Of a stretch of DNA of 7,518 nt, positions 1-6,978 are shown one piece after another. The stretch covers positions 1-7,518 of the forward strand of contig CALREC010000029.1 in the NCBI GenBank assembly GCA_943355085.1. The letters run 5' to 3'. Position 1 is the stretch's first letter. Each line of letters begins with the position of its first letter. The stretch comes from Candidatus Altimarinota bacterium. GTDB taxonomy: Bacteria > Patescibacteriota > Gracilibacteria > BD1-5 > UBA2023. The position numbers and the translations under genes are program-made. The notes below the pieces were generated by a model that was given only the letters and a program-made list of their open reading frames with translations, ran no database searches and was not told the DNA's origin.

Positions 1-55
1 TACCATCGGGGAGATAGAGAGTGAGCATTTGCTCAAGAATTCCGTTATATTCCAT
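1..55 (-). CDS. 5' end of an unidentified protein, cut by the window edge
   Basis: The reverse strand opens with ATG at 55-53 and stays open to the edge, giving 18 residues (MEYNGILEQMLTLYLPDG) and one extra base. The fragment is too short to assign a family. Support comes from position: it lies 133 bases downstream of the stop of the FAD dehydrogenase, on the same strand, and a good extended -10 element (87-95) and an inverted repeat (65-83) lie just upstream. No Shine-Dalgarno sequence precedes the ATG, as for every other gene here. The start is inferred, and a short chance ORF cannot be excluded. Confidence 0.45.
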   Translation of the reverse strand, partial: MEYNGILEQMLTLYLPDG

Positions 56-64
56 ACTATATGT

Positions 65-83
65 TGGGTTAGAGATTAACCCA
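65..83. repeat. Inverted repeat, 7-bp perfect arms, operator-like
   Basis: TGGGTTA and TAACCCA flank a 5-base spacer. The repeat lies immediately downstream (minus strand) of the -10 element at 87-92 and ends 9 bases before the ATG at 55. It would therefore overlap the expected transcription start or form a small hairpin in the 5' leader. It has no T-tract, so a terminator is unlikely. A repressor operator is an inference from position alone. Confidence 0.4.
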
Positions 84-86
84 TAC

Positions 87-95
87 AGTATAGCA
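87..95 (-). promoter_or_regulatory. Extended -10 promoter element (TGCTATACT)
   Basis: The minus strand reads TGCTATACT, a TGn extended -10 joined to a near-consensus TATACT hexamer. The hexamer is at 87-92, and 17 bases further upstream lies only TTTTAA, a poor -35, which is tolerable for an extended -10 promoter. The predicted start near 79-80 would drive the partial gene at 55 with a leader of about 25 bases. Confidence 0.45.
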
Positions 96-111
96 TATAT
101 TTTAGTTTTTT

Positions 112-137
112 AAAAAAGTCCCCAGATTTTCGGGATA
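112..137 (-). terminator. Weak intrinsic terminator candidate after the pheT operon
   Basis: On the minus strand, TCCC, a 9-base loop and GGGA are followed by C and a run of six T. It lies about 50 bases beyond the TAA of the FAD dehydrogenase and before the promoter of the next gene, which is the right place to end the operon. The stem is only 4 bp with a large loop, so it would be weak. Confidence 0.35.
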
Positions 138-188
138 AGCCACTAAATCGAAGTGCAAAATTTAAAAGGAAGAGTATGATCAGAGATA

Positions 189-1802
189 TTACAGAGCCCT
201 CAGATAACGATCTATGATTTTTTCTGCTACTATAAGTCCATCGATCGCAGAAGAAGTAATACCTCCAGCATATCCTGCGCCCTCCCCGCTTGGGTAGATT
301 CCAGCGATATTGGACTCGAGTGTTTCCTTATCTCGAGTAATTCTGAGTACTGCAGAACTCCGAGCTTCGATAGCCGTGAGTATGGCATCGTGCGATGCAA
401 ATCAGTGTATCTTGCGATCAAGCTCTGGAAGAGCTTTTCTCAGAGCCTTGGTGATAAAATCTGGTAAACACTCATCGAGTGAGGTCAGAGTAATACCTGG
501 TAGATATGTGGATTGTAATTTTCCGAGTTTTGTAGAAGGGATTCATTTGAGAAAGTCCCCAACAAGCTGCGCGGGTGCATGATAGTTGCTTCCTCCGAGT
601 TTAAAAGCCTTCTCTTCCCATATACGCTGAAACTCGACTCCTGCCAGTGGGCTATCTGAGGCGAAATCCTCAGGATTTATCGGGATCATGAGAGCACTAT
701 TGGATATACCACTATTTTGACGATATTCACTCATACCATTGAGACAGAGACGACCATGTTCCGAGGATGCCGCAACGACATGTCCACCCGGACACATACA
801 AAAGCTGTACACCGTGCGTGCATCATCCGCATGATTGACAAGCTTGTAACTCGCAGTTCCGAGTTTCGGACTCACGCATGCGTCTCAGAATTGAGATCGA
901 TTTATCATGGTAGCATCATGCTCGATACGCACCCCCATGGAAAATGCTTTTTGTGTCATATGAAGTCATCGTGCATGTATCATCTCATAGGTATCGCGCG
1001 CAGAATGTCCAACTGCAAGTACGAGTACATCCGTTTCGATACGCTCAGATCCATTGACTTGTATTGCTACGAGCCTATTGTCTACTATCTCAAAGTCGGT
1101 CAAACAGGTTTGGAAACGTACTTCTGCTCCAAGCGAGAGTATCTTCTTGCGAAGATTACGAACCAGGAGTCGGAGCTTGTCCGTTCCAACATGCGCTTTG
1201 GCAGTATAGAGAATCTCTTCTGGGGCCCCTGCTGCTACCATTTCTTCAAATACAAATTGACTTCTGGGATCGTTGATCATAGTGTAGAGCTTCCCATCAC
1301 TAAACGTACCCGCTCCTCATTCCCCAAACTGGATATTAGAATTGAGGTCCAGTGGCCCATTTTTCATAAAAATCCCCACATCTTTGAGTCGTCCCTCGAC
1401 TGCTTTGCCTCGCTCGATGATGATAGGACGAAGTCCGGCCTGCGCAAGAGCCAGACCCGCAAAAAGACCCGCCGGTCATGTTCCAATAATCACTGGTCTT
1501 TTTCTTGTAATATTTTCAGGAACATCTGGTATATCATATACAAAAGCCTCGACCCATTTTGCACGATGTTTTACGAGATTAGGTTTCAGAAGATTAACAT
1601 TTTTATCCTTCAGATCCACATCTACACTATATATAAAAAGAATAGCATCCTTTTCTCGGGAATCTACAGATTTTTTGATCATCTTGTAAGATACAATCCC
1701 CTCTTTCGGGATCCCGAGAATTTTTGTGATTTTATCGCCAAGTATGGACTCGTTATCCGAGAGGGTAAGTTTAATTTCTTCAAGACGGAGGAATTGGGAC
1801 AT
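189..1802 (-). CDS. FAD-dependent dehydrogenase/oxidoreductase, COG2509 type
   Basis: A complete 537-residue protein, ATG at 1802 to TAA at 189, once six in-frame TGA codons (residues 109, 162, 279, 306, 420 and 467) are read as Gly. Residues 1-100 form the family's N-terminal extension. GTGPAG (107-112) is the Rossmann FAD-binding turn, followed by an acidic strand end near IIIERG. GEGGAGTFSDGKL (160-172) and the C-terminal YPSGEGAGYAGG (503-514) are hallmark motifs of this uncharacterised flavoprotein family, related to the HI0933/geranylgeranyl-reductase-like oxidoreductases. The length is normal for the family. The substrate is unknown, and the protein is expected to be cytosolic because no signal peptide is seen. 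It is the last gene of the pheT operon, 30 bases after the Fic stop, and has no Shine-Dalgarno sequence (AT-rich AAATAAATTTT before ATG). The family call is secure; the reaction is not known. Confidence 0.9.
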
Positions 1803-1832
1803 AAAATTTATTTTAAAAGTAATTACTACATT

Positions 1833-2798
1833 CTACTCCGCACCATTCAAAATCAAAATCACTAGTCCCACCATCCGATCCTTGTCTTTCGGCGAACTCT
1901 CAGCGATGAGAAGAGTTAGTGCAGTGAGCGTCTCTGGGGTTATCCGACGAGTGAAATCAATGCCAGATTGACGTAGAAACCATACAAAAGCAAATGCTCC
2001 GCTCCGTTTATTTCCATCATTAAACGGATGATTTTTTATGACGAAATAGAGCAGATGCGCGGCTTTTTCTTCGATGGAAGGATATGCATCCTCTCCGAAA
2101 ACCGACTGCATGACATTTCCGACAATCCCCGAGAGATTTCCAGGTTGCTTTTCCTGAGCGAATAATTCTGTTGCTTCTTTTTTGTGAATGAGATCCGTTT
2201 TGAGCTCTCAGAGAGCCTTTCAGAGTTCATCCGCAGTAAATTCTACCTCTTTTTTACTCAGTCACTGTTGTGGCAGACTTGCCTTATCGTAAGCATCGAG
2301 CGAGAACCAAGTTCCCGCAAAGAGGGTTATAAGATCAAGAACATCGTTCGAAGAGAGTCCAGAAGTTGCAGGAAGTAACTTCTTTACATCCTCCACAGCC
2401 TTGAGAAATTGCTCGTAATTCCGCTCAATTCTTGCAGGATTTATGGTATACCCTTGTGTAATATGTTCACGAAGAGTTGTGGTCGCCCATCGACGGAACT
2501 TCGTTGCTGTCTTGGAATTTACGCGATATCCAACGGAGATAATCGCATCGAGATTATAAAATTCGACTTGATATACTTTCCCGTCTGAAGCAGTTGTTGC
2601 ATTTTTTGCAACAACTGAGGTTCGATCAAGTTCCTCTGTAGAAAAAATATTTGAAAGATGGCGTGATATTACAGATTTATCACGACCAAAAATCTCCGCT
2701 ATTTGATCAATACTCGCCCAAATAGTATCGTCATTCAGATCTCATCGAAGTGCGATGCCTCCATTCTCTGTTTGATATATCACCAGTTCATTTTGCAT
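1833..2798 (-). CDS. RhuM-family N-terminus fused to a Fic/Doc domain (toxin-like)
   Basis: A complete 321-residue protein, ATG at 2798 to TAG at 1833, with four TGA codons read as Gly (residues 19, 179, 193, 197). Residues 10-120 match the virulence RhuM family, with a helix-turn-helix-like segment (IDQIAEIFGRDKSVISRHL, 30-48), TTASDGK and the signature YNLDAIISVGYRVNS (81-95). Residues 150-321 form a Fic/Doc domain with the catalytic loop HPFNDGNKR (257-265, His257). The GNK form resembles Doc, which phosphorylates EF-Tu, more than the GNGR loop of AMP-transferring Fic proteins, so the transferred group is uncertain. No clear inhibitory S/TxxxE(G/N) helix was recognised and no separate antitoxin gene adjoins it. 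It sits 20 bases after pheT and 30 before the FAD gene, implying co-transcription. RhuM-Fic fusions are known in many bacteria; the target here is unknown. Confidence 0.9.
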
Positions 2799-2818
2799 AA
2801 TTACAACAAAGTTACACA

Positions 2819-5263
2819 CTATTTTCTAAGACTCACTCCCTCTCCCTCCAACTTTTCGATAATGTTCTCCTGAATAGCAAGTGCCTCCTCATCGGTAATA
2901 GTTTTTGTGAGATCCTGAATCAAGAATGAGAATGATATAGATTTCTTTCCTTCTCCGATTTTAACCGGATCTCGAAATTCATCAACAACAGAAAAGTTCG
3001 AGAGAAGTGTGCTCACGCTCGCAATTTGCGCGATAACCGAACTCACTGGTGTAGTTTCCGAGAATACGAAATTCAGCTCACGGGTGATCCCTGGATATTT
3101 TCCGATTTCAGTAAATCTATACTGTGCAGAAGCAAAAAGCTCAGCCAATTTTTGATAATCTATCTCGAAGATAATAGTTTCTGTGTTCGAGAGTCCAAAT
3201 GATTCAGCAACACCTGGATGGAGAGAACCGAAGGATATAAGAATTGTACCATCGACCATATATCGCCCAGATTTATTGGGATGGAGGATATCTTTATTTT
3301 CAACCCCCTGTTCTATGTAAAACGTCATACCTGGGAGGATAGTTCGGAGAAATCCATCGAGTATGCTTCGGATCGTGTTCATATTTTCTCCCACAAAAAT
3401 TCCTGCGATCGACTTTTTTTCTGTAAATACACCTTCCGAGATTTTCTCAAAAATTTTTCATAGTTCAAAAAATGCAAATTTTTTCTGTTGTTTGAGATTC
3501 TCCCTCCCTATGTCCAAGAGATTTGGCAAAAGAGAACGACGCATCATTGTATACTCTACATTGAATGCATTTTGAATATGCACTGAATTAATATCGCTCG
3601 TGTATCCAATCGCTGCATCTTTGGTTTGATTGGAAAAAGAATAGTTGTATGCTTCGAAAAGACCTTTTGAAGAAAAATATGTATTGATGCGGTTACGAAG
3701 TTCAATAGAAGGATTTTTATTTGCGATCGAAAATGGTCCCGTAATCGGAGTGTGAGGCACACGTTCATATCCATTTATTCGACCAATTTCCTCTACCAGA
3801 TCTTCTTTTATGTTAATATCCTTGGTTGCACGCCAGGATGGCACGAGTGCCTGGAATGACTGTGAATCCATAAAAGAAACATGGAATCCGAGACGCTTGA
3901 GAATATCCTCTGTACGTTCTTTGGATATCGCGAGTCCAAGTTTCTTTTCTATAAAAACAAGATCGGTCGTGATATTTGTATGACGAACTTTTGACTCATC
4001 GAGATACGAGAAAGCACCATTACAATGGATGGGTTTTCCAAGAAATTTGAGCAAATCAAATACACGCGGCAGAGCACGACTTGCGAGAGTCGGATCCAGA
4101 GACTTTTCAAAACGCATAGATGCATCGGTTCTGAGACCAAGACGCTGTGATGTTAATCGAATAGATACCGGGTCAAAGCATGCAGATTCAAAGTATGCAT
4201 GCTTTGTGGTTTCACTGATGGCTGAGCCCATACCTCCTATAACCCCTGCAACTGCCAATACTTTCTCTGAATCCGCAATAACTATATCATGGGGCGTGAG
4301 CGCATATTCTTTAGAGTCCAGTGCCAATAGCGTCTCACCTTCTCGTGCCTGACGAACAGTTATATGACCTACTATCTTTTCTGCATCAAACGCATGCATT
4401 GGCTGTCAGAGCTCCGTCATGATATAATTGGTGATATCCACGAGATCAAACCTGGGAGAGATTCCTGCCTTACGAAGCATGAAGTCGATTCCAAACGGAG
4501 ATACTCCTGCTTGAATATTGTCTATAGAAATAAGGTCGTAAGCAAGTACATTTGGGGTTTCTATATTTACCTGAAGTTTCTCCGAAATTGTAGGAAGCTT
4601 GGCAATATACGGCTTGAACGGAAGTGAAAATATCGCTCCAAATTCGCGTGCATTTCCCTCCACACTGAAAAGATCAGGACGATTGGTTATAAACTTATTA
4701 TCGATTTCAAATACCGTATCTTTGAGCGAAAAAGAATACGCGTCGCGTCAATTGCCTGGGATATTGATCTCAAGATCATAAAAAGGTGTCCCCAAGCGAG
4801 ACTCGAGCAAACTCTCTGAAAAATGCTTTTCAAGCACCATGATACCTCAAGCACGTTCTTCTTGGAGTCAGAGCTCATCTTCACTACAGATCATACCCTC
4901 ACTCACCTCTCCACGAATCTTGGAAGTTTTGATCTCAAAATCACGATTCGCTCACAGCTTGGCACCCACAAGAGCCAATGCCACGTATTTTGCCGTTCGT
5001 ACATTTTCAGCACCACATACAATGGAGCGATTTCCGAGCTTCCCAGCATCAAGGTCTACCAGGTTCAGATGATCGGAATCTGGATGTGGACGAGTCGATA
5101 TGACTTTTGCTATGATGACCTTATCCTCACCTCCTATCTCCTCGATACCATCAATCTCAGCTGTATGAATGGAATAAAGATGAGCGAGTTTTTTCGTTCA
5201 CTGCTCTTTGAGAAGTCAAGATATATCAGTATATTCAGAGATCCAAGAAAGTGGGATTTTCAT
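2819..5263 (-). CDS. pheT: Phenylalanyl-tRNA synthetase beta subunit
   Basis: A complete 814-residue PheT, ATG at 5263 to TAG at 2819, of usual bacterial length. It forms the alpha2-beta2 enzyme that charges tRNA-Phe in the cytosol. The N-terminus MKIPLSWISEYTDI is typical. The EMAP/OB tRNA-binding domain covers about 48-160 (IVCGAENVR 81-89, SEDELGLQ 127-134). The B1/B5 core includes NRPDLFS (194-200), and the editing B3/B4 region begins at ELGQPMHAFD (284-293). HPNKSG (661-666) and SFGSLHPGV (677-685) lie in the catalytic-like module, and the FDX-ACB anticodon-binding domain covers about 720-814. Eight TGA codons encode Gly (residues 16, 22, 104, 132, 139, 172, 286, 602), several at conserved positions. 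It is the first gene of its operon. pheS is not upstream; a sugar transferase ending at 5429 is. No Shine-Dalgarno sequence precedes the start. Confidence 0.97.
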
Positions 5264-5311
5264 AAAATGATAGATTAATATATGAATAGAGAATGGATAT
5301 GTGTGTTTGGG

Positions 5312-5340
5312 ATTATATAGAAAATGGTATTTTTGCAAAA
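5312..5340 (-). promoter_or_regulatory. Promoter candidate for the pheT operon
   Basis: The minus strand has a perfect TATAAT (5312-5317) with the palindromic TTTTGCAAAA (5331-5340) upstream. Taking TTGCAA as -35 gives a 15-base spacer; TTTGCA gives 16 and TTTTGC gives 17. Transcription would start near 5305, leaving a leader of about 40 bases before the pheT ATG. That is too short for a T-box. Confidence 0.5.
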
Positions 5341-5343
5341 CTG

Positions 5344-5369
5344 AATCGAGAAAATAACAAATCGAGAAA
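5344..5369. repeat. 10-bp direct repeat AATCGAGAAA, two copies
   Basis: AATCGAGAAA occurs at 5344-5353 and again at 5360-5369, with a 16-base period. The pair sits directly upstream of the pheT promoter's -35 region, where an activator could bind. The repeat itself is plain in the sequence; a regulatory role is only inferred. Confidence 0.35.
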
Positions 5370-5383
5370 TATCAGAGCATCTA

Positions 5384-5416
5384 GGGATAATATTAAGTAT
5401 ACCATATATATATCCC
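5384..5416 (-). other. Hairpin downstream of the sugar transferase
   Basis: GGGATA and TATCCC form a 6-bp stem that can extend by about 4 A/T pairs past a single bulged base. It begins 12 bases after the TAA of the sugar transferase. No T-tract follows on the minus strand, so it is not a classic intrinsic terminator. It may act as a 3' end stabilising structure or a factor-dependent end, which is not established. Confidence 0.35.
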
Positions 5417-5428
5417 ATCTGCCTCTTA

Positions 5429-6850
5429 TTATCTTCACTTTCTACTCAATACTACTCCTATAGTTCTGAAAAGTATTTTTATATCGAGAAGCAAACTCCA
5501 ATTTTCGATATAAAATGTATCCAATCGCACTTCATCATCGAAAGTGTTTTGATGGCGTCAGTGGGATTGTGCCATACCCGTGATTCATGGCTTAAGGGTG
5601 AGTACTCGTTTCTGATATTCTTTATATAGTTCTACTTCCTCGCCGAGATGGGGACGTGGCCCGATAAGGCTCATGTTACCGATTAGTACATTATAAAGCT
5701 GAGGAAGTTCGTCTATGTCGAGTCTCCTTATCCATCTTCAAAATGCAGTAATCCTAGGATCGTTTTCTATTTTAAAAAGAGGTCCATCTTTACGTTCATT
5801 TTTAGAGAGTAATTTTCACTTTTCTGTTTCTGCACTCATTACCATAGATCGAAACTTGTACATATCAAATATATGTCCATTTTTTCATACTCTTTTGCTT
5901 TTATAGAGAGGATTATGGTAATCCTGGAGGAATATGATACTCGCGACAATCAAAAAAAGTGGAGACAATACTATGAGTGCTATGCAGGAAAAAATAATAT
6001 CAAATACTCTTTTCCAAACGCGTCACCAGGGATTCAGTCCAATATTTTGTATCTCGATAACAGGGATTTTTCCAATAAATGAAATCTCAGTATTGATTTT
6101 TGTGGTCTCAAAAAAGTTTGCCAGATACCGATAACGCACCCCGTAAATACGAGCATACTCAAAAATAAGATGTGATTCTTCGCGAGAAAAATCATTTTGT
6201 ATAATGAGTAGTTCATCAATAGTTTGAGATTGCAAAGCAGAAACAATCTCGTGAGCTCATCAAATATATCGTATTTTATTATGATGCATATCATCTGTAT
6301 GTGCATATCAGACAATTTCATACATAGAAGATTTTTCAAGGGTATCGATAATATCGACATTCTCGGCGCTCATTATGAGTATGATCTTGGTCTTTGCGAG
6401 TACGTTTTTTTCCATAAGCAGAGTTTCGATCTTATCGAGAATTCTGCGCTCCAATATAACGATAATCATTGTTATAATGACCGTAAATAAGACAATGAGA
6501 CGCGGAATCTGTGCGGTATATAAAAACCCAAAAGAAAGGTACAAAAGAGCAATATATATAAAAAACCAGTAGAGCGAAACCAGTAGGATATCAGACAATT
6601 CTCGGATTCTCGACTGATAAATTCTCATCTTATACAATCCAGCAAATGTGGCCAGCACTATGTACAATAGTGAGCCTATAAGAGCAAATGGTAGTAGATG
6701 ATTTGTGTCTATGGTCTGAATAGGAAGATGTACATCGGGTATAAGATCAGTGATAAGACGAATATCTCGTGCAAGAAAAAATGCACAAAAAACAATGAGT
6801 CATTCAATAGGTACCTTGATGATTCAAAAAAAGAGTTCGTGTCTTTTCAT
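5429..6850 (-). CDS. Polyprenyl-phosphate sugar phosphotransferase (WcaJ/EPS type)
   Basis: A complete 473-residue protein, ATG at 6850 to tandem TAA TAA, with twelve TGA codons read as Gly. It should transfer a sugar-1-phosphate from a nucleotide sugar to undecaprenyl phosphate at the membrane, the first step of an exopolysaccharide or surface glycan. Hydrophobic segments lie near 10-27, 53-72, 88-110 and 115-135. A soluble CoA_binding_3-like region follows (about 150-260, IDELLIIQ 211-218). A membrane-entering helix at about 281-306 starts the bacterial sugar transferase domain: KSKRVGKNG (317-325), MYKFRSM (330-336), the DE of IDELPQLYNV (379-388, catalytic pair D380/E381 by analogy with PglC), GNMSLIGPRP (391-400) and KPGITGMAQ (420-428). 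Length and motif order are standard. The sugar is unknown. The gene is divergent from the secreted protein gene at 6979, and about half of its glycines are TGA, far more than in its neighbours. Confidence 0.94.
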
Positions 6851-6861
6851 AGAAATTACTA

Positions 6862-6892
6862 TTCAATATATATTGCGTGAGAGTATATTGAA
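6862..6892. repeat. 9-bp inverted repeat around the sugar transferase -10
   Basis: TTCAATATA (6862-6870) and TATATTGAA (6884-6892) are perfect inverted copies with a 13-base spacer. The left arm also overlaps a 12-bp palindrome, CAATATATATTG (6864-6875). The right arm overlaps the -10 hexamer, so a bound protein could block initiation. AT-richness makes chance a real alternative. Confidence 0.35.
6882..6887 (-). promoter_or_regulatory. -10 element candidate for the sugar transferase
   Basis: The minus strand reads TATACT, 31 bases before the ATG at 6850, giving a predicted leader of about 25 bases. At 16-18 bases upstream only T-rich hexamers such as TTTTCA are seen, so the -35 is weak and the call rests on the -10 and its position in the divergent gap. 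Confidence 0.35.
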
Positions 6893-6911
6893 AATTTCGA
6901 AAAATGAAAAA

Positions 6912-6925
6912 ATAATTGCAATTAT
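6912..6925. repeat. 14-bp perfect palindrome in the divergent promoter region
   Basis: ATAATTGCAATTAT is identical on both strands. It lies near the middle of the 128-base gap between the divergent genes and contains the TTGCAA used as -35 by the plus-strand promoter candidate. This is a typical place for an operator that could act on one or both genes; the binding factor is unknown. Confidence 0.4.
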
Positions 6926-6943
6926 GCCAATCTCATATATACT
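6916..6943 (+). promoter_or_regulatory. Promoter candidate for the secreted protein gene
   Basis: TTGCAA (6916-6921), a 16-base spacer and TATACT (6938-6943) make a reasonable sigma-70-type promoter. Transcription would start near 6950, giving a leader of about 29 bases before the ATG at 6979. The leader has no Shine-Dalgarno sequence. Confidence 0.5.
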
Positions 6944-6978
6944 TTTGGACGTGTTTTATATCTTAACCCCTTATTTCT

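Noticed and set aside
717..1865. Plus-strand open frame of 382 codons
   Set aside because: It lies opposite the FAD dehydrogenase and has no recognisable motif, with a Cys-, Tyr- and Arg-rich composition typical of antisense translation. The minus strand gives a full conserved protein here.
4823..5278. Plus-strand open frame of 151 codons
   Set aside because: It is antisense to the tRNA-binding domain of pheT, whose minus-strand reading matches family motifs throughout.
5264..5428. T-box riboswitch or leader peptide for pheT
   Set aside because: The region is only 165 bases, the promoter candidate leaves about a 40-base leader, and no T-box consensus or Phe-rich short ORF is visible.
6034..6360. 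Minus-strand open frame of 108 codons in another frame
   Set aside because: It overlaps the sugar transferase out of frame. The transferase frame carries the conserved IDELLII region across this stretch.
189..6850. Pseudogenes or frameshifted genes
   Set aside because: Every interruption is an in-frame TGA with no frame change, and glycine fits at each site. Decay would also produce TAA, TAG and indels.
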